A stretch of DNA of 8,739 nt from CAZUZD01 sp964624465 (GTDB taxonomy: Bacteria > Planctomycetota > Planctomycetia > Isosphaerales > Isosphaeraceae). Location: assembly GCA_964624465.1 (NCBI GenBank), contig CAZUZD010000270.1, forward strand, positions 1 to 8,739, written 5' to 3'. Shown one piece after another: positions 1 through 6,102 of this stretch; position 1 is the stretch's first letter; every line of letters begins with the position of its first letter. Both the position numbers and the translations under genes were made by a program. The notes under the pieces were generated by a model that had not been told where the DNA came from, did no database searches, and saw only the letters and a program-made list of their open reading frames with translations.

Positions 1-93
1 GGCCGCGATCACCAGGGGCGGAGCCCGGGGCCCTCGCGAGCGCCCCCCGGGTCCGGGCGGTCCGGCGTTTGCAGGCCAGCGGCGCGGGCCTCT

Positions 94-118
94 GCGCCGA
101 CACGGACCCTGTCGGCGC
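94..118. other. Small perfect stem-loop
   Basis: GCGCCGACA (94-102) pairs perfectly with TGTCGGCGC (110-118) around a 7-base loop. There is no T-tract on either side. It could be a terminator of a gene to the left or part of the 5' leader of the downstream copper-protein gene. In DNA this GC-rich a 9-bp stem can also arise by chance. Confidence 0.3.
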
Positions 119-197
119 GGGGTTCCCCCCCCGTACCGGCCGGCGCCGGCGGTGGCCGGACCGGGCCGCCGGCCCCGGCGCGCCCCTCGCACCCTGT

Positions 198-205
198 GAA
201 GGAGG
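198..205 (+). promoter_or_regulatory. Strong ribosome binding site fixing the start at 213
   Basis: GAAGGAGG lies 7 bases before ATG 213. It is the best Shine-Dalgarno match in the window and decides between the ATG at 213 and the upstream open-frame extension to position 69. The 213 start also puts a twin-arginine-type signal at the N-terminus, which supports the choice. Confidence 0.8.
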
Positions 206-212
206 ACCTGGG

Positions 213-716
213 ATGAACCGTCGTCACCTGATCGGATCGCTCGGAGTCAGCACCGCCGCCATCGCCCTGGGCGCCGCCCAGGACCCCGCTCGCACCAAGG
301 GCGCCGGCGGCCAGAACCAGGGGCAAGGCCAAGGGCATGGCCAGGGCCACGGGCACGGCCAGGCGCTCCAGACCATGGCCGAGTGCGCCCGCATGTGCAA
401 CGAGACGGCCGCGCATTGCCTGGAGCAGATCTGCAAGAAGGAGGGGGATGTCGAGGCGCACGCCAAGGTGCACCAGATGACCATGGACTGCCAGGCGTTC
501 TGCGTCATGGCCTCGGCGCTCATGGCCCGCCAGAGCCCGATGGCCAAGTTCGCCCACGAGGCCAACGCCGAGGCCTGCCGCATGTGCGCCGAGGCCTGCG
601 ACCAGCACGCCGACAACTCCCCCATGGTCAAGCAGTGCGCCGAGCACTGTCGCCGCTGCGAGCAGGTCTGCCGCGAGGCCGCCCGCTCCGGCCACGAGCA
701 CGCCGACCACAAGTGA
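213..716 (+). CDS. Csp1-like exported four-helix-bundle copper-binding protein
   Basis: The 167-residue protein starts with NRRHLIGS, a twin-arginine-like motif, followed by a hydrophobic stretch to about residue 22, so Tat export is likely. Residues 33-50 form a Gly/Gln/His-rich linker. The rest is helical and carries 13 cysteines (58, 62, 69, 74, 93, 97, 122, 125, 129, 142, 146, 149, 153), mostly in CxxxC and CxxC spacing, with many Met and His. A His-rich tail (HEHADHK) ends the protein. This is the pattern of the four-helix-bundle copper-binding family (DUF326-like) and of the copper storage protein Csp1, which is Tat-exported, stores Cu(I) on Cys thiolates lining the bundle and also has 13 cysteines. 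The likely role is periplasmic Cu(I) storage or buffering. The Csp assignment rests on motif pattern, not alignment. It appears monocistronic, with a hairpin following. No copper exporter or copper regulator is seen nearby. Confidence 0.85.
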   Translation: MNRRHLIGSLGVSTAAIALGAAQDPARTKGAGGQNQGQGQGHGQGHGHGQALQTMAECARMCNETAAHCLEQICKKEGDVEAHAKVHQMTMDCQAFCVMASALMARQSPMAKFAHEANAEACRMCAEACDQHADNSPMVKQCAEHCRRCEQVCREAARSGHEHADHK

Positions 717-746
717 GCCCCAGGGCCCCGCGTTCCACCCACCCTC

Positions 747-779
747 GCCCGACGACCGCCCGCGTGGCCGTCGTCGGGC
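747..779 (+). terminator. Probable terminator hairpin after the copper-protein gene
   Basis: GCCCGACGAC (747-756) pairs perfectly with GTCGTCGGGC (770-779), and a further GCC/GGC pairing is possible inside the loop after one mismatch. It begins 30 bases after the stop codon at 716. No U-tract follows, so intrinsic termination is unproven. The rest of the gap to 891 shows no gene and no clear promoter. A GGTTT/AAACC inverted repeat at 816-833 is the only other structure seen. Confidence 0.5.
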
Positions 780-891
780 CGCTCCCGCGCGCACCGGCGC
801 CGGGGCGCCAGGGCGGGTTTTCGCTGGCAAACCGGCCGGGCGCCGGGCATGCTGAGGGCCTCCCGGCTCTCCCTCCCGTGAGTGCTCCCCC

Positions 892-2151
892 ATGCCCACG
901 CCCACGCCCGCCCGACTCGTTGCGCTCGGCCTCGTCGGTCTCTTGATCCCGCTCGCGGCCGCCGCGCGCGGCGACGAGGGGCCGTTCCCGCGCTTCGAGG
1001 CGCAGGAGATCGACCCGAAGGTCGGCAACGTCTGCTACGCGGTGACCACCGCCGACGTCGACGGCGACGGCCGGCTCGACGTGGTCGCTGTGACCGAGGA
1101 CGCGGTCGTCTGGTACCAGAACCCGACCTGGACCCGCTCGCACATCATCGGCGGCGTGACCGCTCGCGACAACGTCTGCATCGCCCCGCACGACATCGAC
1201 GGCGACGGCCGCATCGACTTCGCCCTGGGCGCCGGCTGGCGGCCGCCCGACACCGCCACGGCCAGCACGTTGCAGTGGCTGGGCCGCGACGCCAAGGGCC
1301 AGTGGCAGGTGCACCCGATCGCGTACGCCGAGCCCTCGCTGCACCGCATCCGCTGGGCCCGCCTCGACGGCTCGGCCTCGCCCCGGCTGGTTGTCGCCCC
1401 CCTGCAGGGCCGCGGCACCAAGGGCCCCGACTGGGGCGCCGGCGCCGGCGTGAAGCTCCAGGCCCTCACCATCCCGGCCGACCCGACCGCCCCCGAGTGG
1501 CCCGTCGAGACGATCAGCGACACCCTGCACACCGTCCACAACGTCTGGCCGATCGGCGCCGATGGCGACGGTCGCCCGGAGCTGCTGGCCGCCGCCTGGG
1601 AGGGTGTGTTCCGGCTCACGCGCACTGCCCAGGGGCGCTGGAAGTCGACGAAGCTCGGCACCGGCAACCAGACGTCGAGCCCGAACAAGGGGGCCAGCGA
1701 GATCAAGCAGGGGCGGATGGCGGGCCTGGGCTCGTACATCGCGACCATCGAGCCCTGGCACGGGCATCAGGTGGTCGTCTACGCGCCCGAGGCTCGCGGC
1801 TCGGACACGTTCGTCCGCCAGGTCATCGACGAGCCGGTGAGCTGGGGCCACGCCGTCTGGTGCGCCGACCTCGACGGCGACGGCGACGACGAGCTGATCA
1901 TCGGCCAGCGCGACCCGAACGCCGGGGGGGCGGCTCCGCGTGGCCCCGGCCTGCGGGTTTACCAGATCGACCCCGGCGCCGGTCGGGAACTCGCGATCCG
2001 GCGGCACGTGATCGACGACGGCGGCATGGCGTGCGAGGATGCCGTGGCCGCCGACCTCGACGGCGACGGCCGCGTCGACCTGATCGCCGGCGGCCGCGCC
2101 ACCCACAACGTCAAGATCTACTGGAACCGCGCCCCGCAGCCCGGCCGCTGA
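892..2151 (+). CDS. Secreted FG-GAP/VCBS repeat protein (beta-propeller)
   Basis: This 419-residue protein has a Sec-type signal peptide: a hydrophobic core at about residues 8-24, then AAAA before RGDEG. Five DxDGDG-type calcium-binding loops are spread along the chain: DVDGDGRLD (55-63), DIDGDGRID (101-109), GADGDGRPE (222-230), DLDGDGDDE (326-334) and DLDGDGRVD (388-396). Each is followed by a hydrophobic strand such as VVAV or LIAGG, the blade pattern of FG-GAP/VCBS (integrin-alpha-like) propellers. Such proteins are very common in planctomycetes; most have no known ligand, and roles in surface binding or as lectin-like partners of enzymes are proposed. No enzyme domain, anchor or sorting motif is visible. 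The ATG at 892 lacks a clear Shine-Dalgarno motif but places the signal peptide correctly. The next gene starts 22 or 52 bp downstream on the same strand, so co-transcription is likely. Confidence 0.85.
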   Translation: MPTPTPARLVALGLVGLLIPLAAAARGDEGPFPRFEAQEIDPKVGNVCYAVTTADVDGDGRLDVVAVTEDAVVWYQNPTWTRSHIIGGVTARDNVCIAPHDIDGDGRIDFALGAGWRPPDTATASTLQWLGRDAKGQWQVHPIAYAEPSLHRIRWARLDGSASPRLVVAPLQGRGTKGPDWGAGAGVKLQALTIPADPTAPEWPVETISDTLHTVHNVWPIGADGDGRPELLAAAWEGVFRLTRTAQGRWKSTKLGTGNQTSSPNKGASEIKQGRMAGLGSYIATIEPWHGHQVVVYAPEARGSDTFVRQVIDEPVSWGHAVWCADLDGDGDDELIIGQRDPNAGGAAPRGPGLRVYQIDPGAGRELAIRRHVIDDGGMACEDAVAADLDGDGRVDLIAGGRATHNVKIYWNRAPQPGR

Positions 2152-2173
2152 GCGACCCCGCCGGGCGTGACGC

Positions 2174-3328
2174 ATGCTCCCTCAAGACAGGACCGACGCG
2201 CCGATGAGTGTGGCGTCCCCCGAGCCGGAGCGCCCGGCGACCCCGCCGCCGCCCGAGCCCCTGGCGCCGGGCCGCCGGTTGCCGAGCCTCGACCAGTTCC
2301 GCGGCTACACCGTCGCCGGCATGATGGTCGTCAACTTCCTGGGCGGCTTCGCCGCCGTGCCGGCGATCCTCAAGCATCACAACACATATTGCAGCTACGC
2401 CGACACGATCATGCCGCAGTTCCTGCTGGCCGTCGGCGCCGGCGCCTCGATCGCCCTCGGCCGCCGGCTCCGCACGCTCGGGCCGGCCGCCGCCTACCGC
2501 CACGCCGTCTGGCGGTCGATCGGCCTGATCGTCCTCGGGTTCGCGATCTACCACCTCGACGGCGGCGCGAAGACGTGGGCGGAGCTGCGCGACATCGGCG
2601 TGGGCGGGTTCCTCCGCACGGCCTTCCAGCGCAACTTGTTCCAGACCCTGGTGCACATCGGCGTGACCACCCTGTGGGTGCTGCCGGTGCTCAACGCCAG
2701 CGTCGCCTGGCGGGTGGCCTGGCTGGTCGGCTCGGCGGTGCTGCATCTGGGGCTGTCGTGGGCGTTCTACCTCGACTGGGTCTGGAACCGCCCCGGCATC
2801 GACGGCGGCCCGCTGGGGTTCCTGACCTGGACCACGCCCCTGCTCGTCGGCTCGATCGCCATGGACGCCCTCCGCGCCCGCGGTCCGCGCGCGGTCCTGC
2901 CCGGGTTCCTGATCGCCGCCGTCGGCCTGATGGCCCTCGGCTACGCCTTCTCGTGCCTCGGCACGGGCACCTGGGCCCCGCCCCCGTTCGTCAAACCCGA
3001 TGCGGCGCCGATCACGCTCTGGACCATGAGCCAGCGCACCGGCAGCGTCTCGTATCTCACGTTCTCGACCGGATTCGCCCTGGCCGTCTGGGCCGTCGCC
3101 ATCGTCGTCTGCGACCTCGGCGGCGCGCGGCTCGCCCTGTTCGACACCTTCGGCCGCAACGCCCTGGCCGCGTACGTCCTGCACCCGATTGTCGCCGGCG
3201 CCGTCAAACCCTGGATGCCGCCCGACGCCCCGGCCTGGTACGTGCTCGCCGGCTTCGCCCTCTACTACGCCCTGACCACCGCCTTCCTCCGCTGGCTCGA
3301 ACGCGAGTCGCTGTTCATCCGGCTCTAG
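2174..3328 (+). CDS. Multi-pass membrane acyltransferase-like protein (DUF5009/HGSNAT family)
   Basis: The protein is 384 residues from ATG 2174, or 374 from ATG 2204, which has a weak AGGA 11 bases upstream. The start is undecided because residues 1-33 are a Pro-rich cytoplasmic leader either way. The family signature begins with RLPSLDQFRG (35-44), then a first membrane segment with MMVVNF (50-55), LKHHN (66-70) and SYADTIMPQF (74-83). About eight to ten hydrophobic segments follow, ending with FGRNALAAYVLHPI (326-339) and a final segment near 355-372. This resembles bacterial relatives of heparan-alpha-glucosaminide N-acetyltransferase (DUF5009/DUF1624 group), membrane enzymes thought to carry acetyl groups across the membrane to sugars. 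The His pair in LKHHN is a candidate for the acetyl-carrying His but is not proven. The preceding FG-GAP gene is probably in the same operon. The substrate is unknown. Confidence 0.8.
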   Translation: MLPQDRTDAPMSVASPEPERPATPPPPEPLAPGRRLPSLDQFRGYTVAGMMVVNFLGGFAAVPAILKHHNTYCSYADTIMPQFLLAVGAGASIALGRRLRTLGPAAAYRHAVWRSIGLIVLGFAIYHLDGGAKTWAELRDIGVGGFLRTAFQRNLFQTLVHIGVTTLWVLPVLNASVAWRVAWLVGSAVLHLGLSWAFYLDWVWNRPGIDGGPLGFLTWTTPLLVGSIAMDALRARGPRAVLPGFLIAAVGLMALGYAFSCLGTGTWAPPPFVKPDAAPITLWTMSQRTGSVSYLTFSTGFALAVWAVAIVVCDLGGARLALFDTFGRNALAAYVLHPIVAGAVKPWMPPDAPAWYVLAGFALYYALTTAFLRWLERESLFIRL

Positions 3329-3369
3329 GGACCGGCGTTCCCGCGGATTTCGAACCTCTGGCCTTTTTT

Positions 3370-3423
3370 GTGGGGTCCGCTCTGCAGACCGGATCCGAAT
3401 CCGGTCCGCACGGCGGACCCTAC
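3370..3423. repeat. Palindromic repeat, copy 1
   Basis: This is a 54-bp hairpin-forming sequence. The outer arm GTGGGGTCCGC pairs with GCGGACCCTAC (one G:T wobble). A 3x3 internal loop (TCT/ACG) and an inner arm GCAGACC/GGTCCGC with one mismatch follow, then GGAT/ATCC closing a CCGA tetraloop. The GGTCCGC/GCGGACC block occurs in inverted pairs on both sides, so each half can also fold alone. The arms have drifted slightly more than in copy 2. It looks like a REP/MITE-type dispersed palindrome; it follows a T-run and could also act as a terminator for the gene ending at 3328. Confidence 0.85.
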
Positions 3424-3451
3424 ACAATCAAAAATCGCACAAGTGTTTCAG

Positions 3452-3510
3452 CTTGTAGGGTCCGCTCTGCGGACCGGATTCGGATCGGTCCGCACGGCGG
3501 ACCCTACAAG
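3452..3510. repeat. Palindromic repeat, copy 2
   Basis: The outer arm CTTGTAGGGTCCGC (3452-3465) pairs perfectly over 14 bp with GCGGACCCTACAAG (3497-3510). A TCT/ACG internal loop and a perfect inner arm GCGGACC/GGTCCGC follow, then a short GAT/ATC stem with a TCGG loop. The core homologous to copy 1 is 3455-3507, one base shorter. Copies 1 and 2 are in the same orientation by their TCT/ACG internal loops, but their tetraloops are reverse complements (CCGA versus TCGG). CACAAGT follows both copies at 3438-3444 and 3513-3519. Confidence 0.85.
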
Positions 3511-3601
3511 AGCACAAGTCACATGAGTATTGTGGAATTTGTCGGGCCGCCGACGGCGAGCCACCACGGCCCGGCCTGACCCACCCCCGGAGACGCGGAC
3601 G

Positions 3602-4591
3602 ATGGCAACCGCGATGCGAGCCGTGGCCACCGACGGCGGTGGGTTGGTCGAGGTGCGGTCGGTGCCGGTGCCCGAGCCGGGCGCGGGGGAGATCCGGGTG
3701 CGGGTGCGGGCGGCGGGGCTGAACCGGGCCGACCTGCTGCAATCGCGCGGGCTCTACCCCGCGCCCCCGGGGGCGCCGGCCGACCTGCTGGGCCTGGAGT
3801 ACGCCGGCGAGGTCGAGGCCCTGGGGCCCGGCTGCCTCGGGCCGCTGAAGGTCGGCGATCGGGTGTTCGGCCTGGTCGGCGGCGGCGGGCTGGCCGAACG
3901 CGTCGTCACCCACGAGCGGCTGGCCGTGCGCGTGCCGGTCGACCTCGACTGGACCCAGGCCGCCGCCGTGCCCGAGGCGTTCGTCACGGCCCACGACGCG
4001 CTCGTGACCCGGGGTCAGGCCCGGCCCGGCGAGCGGGTGCTGATCCACGCCGTCACCGGCGGCGTCGGCCTGGCCGCGGCGCAGGTCGCCCACGCGATGG
4101 GCTGCTTCGTGCTGGGCACGACCCGCAGCCTGGAGAAGCTCGAGCGCACGCACGACTCCCACGTCGACGTCTGCCTGCTGACCACCCAGGGCCACTGGCC
4201 CCGGGTCGCGCACCAGGCCACCGGCGGCCACGGCGTCGACGTCCTGATCGACCTGCTCGGCGGCTCGCAGTGGGCCCACAACGTCGAGGCCATGGGGACC
4301 CTCGGCCGCATCGTCCTCGTCGGTCAGCTCGCCGGCTCGAAGGCCGACGTCGACCTTCGCGTCCTGATGGCGAAACGCCTCACCGTCGTCGCCACCACCC
4401 TCCGCGCCCGTCCGCTCGAGGAGAAGATCACCGCCACCCGCGCCTTCGCCGCCTGCATCGTCCCCTGGCTCGAACGCGGCCTCGTGCACCCCGTCGTCGA
4501 CTCCACCTTCCCCCTCGACCAGATCGCCGCCGCCCTCGCCCGCATGGAGAGCGGCGCCGGGTTCGGCAAGATCGTGCTCACGCTGGGCTGA
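3602..4591 (+). CDS. NAD(P)H:quinone oxidoreductase, PIG3-like zinc-independent MDR family
   Basis: The 329-residue protein has the full length of the family. It shows the N-terminal GroES-like fold with AAGLNRADLLQSRGLYPAPP (38-57), GLEYAGEVEALGPG (64-77) and VGDRVFGLVGGGGLAE (84-99), then AAAVPEAFVTAHDAL (120-134). The Rossmann nucleotide-binding segment is VLIHAVTGGVGLAAAQVA (146-163), and FGKIVLTLG closes the protein. NRADLLQ and the AVPEAF segment closely match human PIG3 (TP53I3) and bacterial quinone oxidoreductases that reduce quinones with NADPH. No structural-zinc Cys cluster is seen, consistent with the zinc-independent branch. The start at 3602 is preferred over an upstream TTG frame because the family begins with MRAV-type sequence (here at residue 5); ATG 3611 is an alternative. 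It stands alone between a palindromic repeat region and a convergent operon. Confidence 0.9.
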   Translation: MATAMRAVATDGGGLVEVRSVPVPEPGAGEIRVRVRAAGLNRADLLQSRGLYPAPPGAPADLLGLEYAGEVEALGPGCLGPLKVGDRVFGLVGGGGLAERVVTHERLAVRVPVDLDWTQAAAVPEAFVTAHDALVTRGQARPGERVLIHAVTGGVGLAAAQVAHAMGCFVLGTTRSLEKLERTHDSHVDVCLLTTQGHWPRVAHQATGGHGVDVLIDLLGGSQWAHNVEAMGTLGRIVLVGQLAGSKADVDLRVLMAKRLTVVATTLRARPLEEKITATRAFAACIVPWLERGLVHPVVDSTFPLDQIAAALARMESGAGFGKIVLTLG

Positions 4592-4661
4592 TTTCGGCTC
4601 ACCAACGATTCGAGCTGGTCCGATCCTGGCCTCGCCCGAAGTGGCTGCCTTGAGCCGCTGG

Positions 4662-4799
4662 CTCCGTGTGCCGTGGGGGGGGGGCCCCGGGGGGCCCGCC
4701 GAGGGTGGGGGGGGGGCGCGGGGCCGCCGGGGCGCCCGCGCACGTGGCGGGGGGCGCGGGCGGCGGGCCCCCGCGCCGCTCCGGCCACGGCACACGGAG
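4662..4799. repeat. 138-bp element with perfect 15-bp terminal inverted repeats and G-run core
   Basis: CTCCGTGTGCCGTGG (4662-4676) is repeated in inverse as CCACGGCACACGGAG (4785-4799) with no mismatch. The interior is almost pure G/C and contains two runs of ten G (4675-4684 and 4707-4716), part of a 12-base direct repeat GTGGGGGGGGGG, plus further G4-G6 runs, so it can form G-quadruplexes on the + strand. It lies between convergent genes (stops at 4591 and 4838). It may be a tiny non-autonomous MITE-like element or a large bidirectional terminator-like structure. No target-site duplication was found at its edges. Nothing else is seen in the 4592-4837 gap. Confidence 0.7.
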
Positions 4800-4837
4800 G
4801 GGAGATGGTGGCCATGTGAGCGGTTCGTGAAAGTGGA

Positions 4838-5314
4838 TCAGCGGCGGGCGGGCGGTTGGTAGCGGACGAGGAGTACGGTGCCGTCGAAGGAAATCCGGGA
4901 GAGCTCGTCGAGCATCCAGGACTGGACGCGGGTGGCAGCGGTGCCGCCGGTGCCGGCGCCGATGAGGGGGAAGGCGACGGAGCGGAGGCCGTGCCGGGTG
5001 GCCAGGGCCAGGGCGCTGCGGACGGAGCCGCGCACGGAGCGCTCGGAGGAGCGCCAGAGCAGGCTGATGCCGGCGACGTGGAGGATCGCCCGGTGCGGGA
5101 GCGCGCCGGCGGAGGTGAGGACGGCGCCGCCGAGGGGGATCGCGCCGTGACGGCCGAGCTCGCGGAAGACAGAGCGGCCGGCGCGGCGGCGGAGGGCGCC
5201 GGAGACTCCCTGCGGCAGCAGCAGCCACCAGGGGATCACGTTCCGGTTCCAGGCGTTGACGATCGCCTCGACGGGCTGGTCGAGCAGGTCGCCGTCGACG
5301 AGCTGCACGTCCAT
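4838..5314 (-). CDS. Macro-domain protein (ADP-ribose-binding fold)
   Basis: The 158-residue protein is a single macro domain. Recognisable parts are VQLVDGDLLDQPVEAIVNAWN (residues 3-23; family pattern GDL...DAIVNAAN), QGVSGALRRRAG (35-46; family GGGVDGAIHxAAG), IPLGGAVLTSAGALP (59-73), AILHVAG (76-82) and VAFPLIGAGTGG (113-124; family iAFPaigtG phosphate loop). Macro domains bind ADP-ribose or related nucleotides and many remove ADP-ribose or O-acetyl groups. Two deviations stand out: a hydrophobic insertion VIPWWLLLPQ (26-35) sits where the glycine-rich loop normally starts, and Ser replaces the Asp of the GVDG motif used for catalysis in MacroD enzymes. The fold assignment is firm, but hydrolase activity is uncertain. 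The ATG lies only 5 bp after the ATPase stop, so it is the last gene of the ABC operon and probably translationally coupled. Confidence 0.85.
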   Translation of the reverse strand: MDVQLVDGDLLDQPVEAIVNAWNRNVIPWWLLLPQGVSGALRRRAGRSVFRELGRHGAIPLGGAVLTSAGALPHRAILHVAGISLLWRSSERSVRGSVRSALALATRHGLRSVAFPLIGAGTGGTAATRVQSWMLDELSRISFDGTVLLVRYQPPARR

Positions 5315-5319
5315 CGGAG

Positions 5320-6024
5320 TCAGTGGGCCTGGGCCAGGGCGCCCTCGGACGCCACCCGGCCGTCGCCGACGAGGCGGCCGTCCTCGATCTCGAGCACCAG
5401 GTCGTTCGGGGTGATGAACCGGCGGTCGTGGGTCACGACGACCAGGGTCGTCTGGCGGCGGGCCTGGAGGGCGCGGAGGATGCGGTAGATCTCGTCGCCG
5501 GTGCGGCTGTCGAGCTCGCCGGTCGGCTCGTCGGCGAGCACGAGGCCGGGGTCCTTGATCAGGGCCCGCGCGATGGCCACCCGCTGCTGCTCGCCGCCGG
5601 AGAGCTGCCGGGGGCGGTGCTCCAGGCGGTGGCCCAGGCCGACCTCGGTGAGCAGGTCGGCGGCGCGCTGCTTGAGCTCGGGCGTGAGGCCGCGGGGCAG
5701 GAACGGGATCAGGACGTTCTCGACGGCCGTGAGGTTCCCGATCAGGTTGAACGACTGGAAGATGAAGCCGAGGTCGTCGCGGCGATAGAGGTTCTGCTGC
5801 GCCTCGGTCATGGCCGTCAGCTCGCGGCCGTCGACGCGGATCACGCCCGAGGTCGGGCGGTCGAGGGCGCCGAGCAGGTACAGCAGGGTGCTCTTGCCCG
5901 AGCCGCTGGGGCCGACGATGAAGGCCATGCGGCCCTTGTCGATGCGGCAGCTCACCCCGCGCAGCGCCTCGACCTCGCGGTCGCCGCTGCGGAACGTCTT
6001 GCGCACATCGACCACCTCGATCAT
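5320..6024 (-). CDS. ABC transporter ATP-binding protein, MacB/LolD type
   Basis: The 234-residue ATPase is complete. It has Walker A GPSGSGKST (38-46), Q-loop Gln90 in FIFQSFNLI, signature LSGGEQQRVAIARAL (141-155), Walker B LVLADEP (161-167) with catalytic Glu166, D-loop GELD (169-172; GNLD is commoner in this family) and H-loop His199 in VVTHD. Spacing and the FQSFNLIGNLTAVENV segment are typical of the MacB/LolD/FtsE group that powers FtsX-type permeases by mechanotransmission across the inner membrane. The partner is the permease 78 bp upstream. A GAGAGG ribosome binding site lies at 6033-6038, 8 bases before ATG 6024. The substrate cannot be told from the ATPase. Confidence 0.95.
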   Translation of the reverse strand: MIEVVDVRKTFRSGDREVEALRGVSCRIDKGRMAFIVGPSGSGKSTLLYLLGALDRPTSGVIRVDGRELTAMTEAQQNLYRRDDLGFIFQSFNLIGNLTAVENVLIPFLPRGLTPELKQRAADLLTEVGLGHRLEHRPRQLSGGEQQRVAIARALIKDPGLVLADEPTGELDSRTGDEIYRILRALQARRQTTLVVVTHDRRFITPNDLVLEIEDGRLVGDGRVASEGALAQAH

Positions 6025-6102
6025 CAGACGGGCCTCTCGGAAAGCGGTGCGGTCGTGTAGTCGGTTTCGGATCGGGACGCGGCCGGCGGCGCCGGGCCCA
6101 GC

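Larger units (their letters stand above)
1..212. other. Leading region without a supportable gene
   Basis: No open frame here has recognisable protein character. The frame upstream of the 213 start stays open only because the DNA is so GC-rich, and its translation is low-complexity Arg/Pro/Gly/Ala. Reverse-strand frames are antisense noise of the same kind. The region ends in a good ribosome binding site for the following gene and contains one small perfect hairpin (94-118). It could be the 3' flank of an upstream gene plus the promoter region of the copper-binding protein, but no promoter boxes stand out. Confidence 0.5.
3329..3601. other. AT-richer intergenic region with two palindromes
   Basis: This 273-bp gap between two co-directional genes holds a TTTTTT run (3364-3369), two copies of a long palindrome (listed separately), and AT-rich spacers that stand out against the surrounding GC. 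After the second palindrome, 3508-3541 is AT-rich and could hold the promoter for the quinone oxidoreductase gene (a weak TATTGT lies at 3528-3533), but no convincing -35/-10 pair was found. GGAG at 3589-3592 is a plausible ribosome binding site for ATG 3602. Confidence 0.6.

Noticed and set aside
69..212. N-terminal extension of the copper-binding protein to position 69
   Set aside because: It would bury the twin-arginine signal and ignore the strong ribosome binding site at 198-205.
628..2175. 515-codon minus-strand open frame opposite the FG-GAP gene
   Set aside because: It is an antisense shadow produced by high GC: low-complexity Arg/Gly/Ala/Val translation, while the + strand has a signal peptide and five calcium-loop motifs.
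882..2207. 441-codon + frame overlapping the FG-GAP gene
   Set aside because: Arg/Pro-rich translation without domains; an out-of-frame shadow of the gene at 892-2151.
2111..3427. 438-codon minus-strand frame opposite the membrane protein
   Set aside because: Charged low-complexity translation; the + strand encodes a clear multi-pass membrane protein. Its start falls in the palindromic repeat.
3370..3510. Possible CRISPR array (two repeats with a 31-bp spacer)
   Set aside because: Only two copies, each a full palindrome rather than a short direct repeat, with diverged arms and no cas genes.
3428..4795. 455-codon minus-strand frame opposite the quinone oxidoreductase
   Set aside because: Antisense shadow; the + strand has full-length MDR family motifs. 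It runs through the G-run element and a palindrome.
4662..4799. Insertion sequence
   Set aside because: Far too short to encode a transposase, and no target-site duplication is visible, so only a repeat-bounded element is reported.
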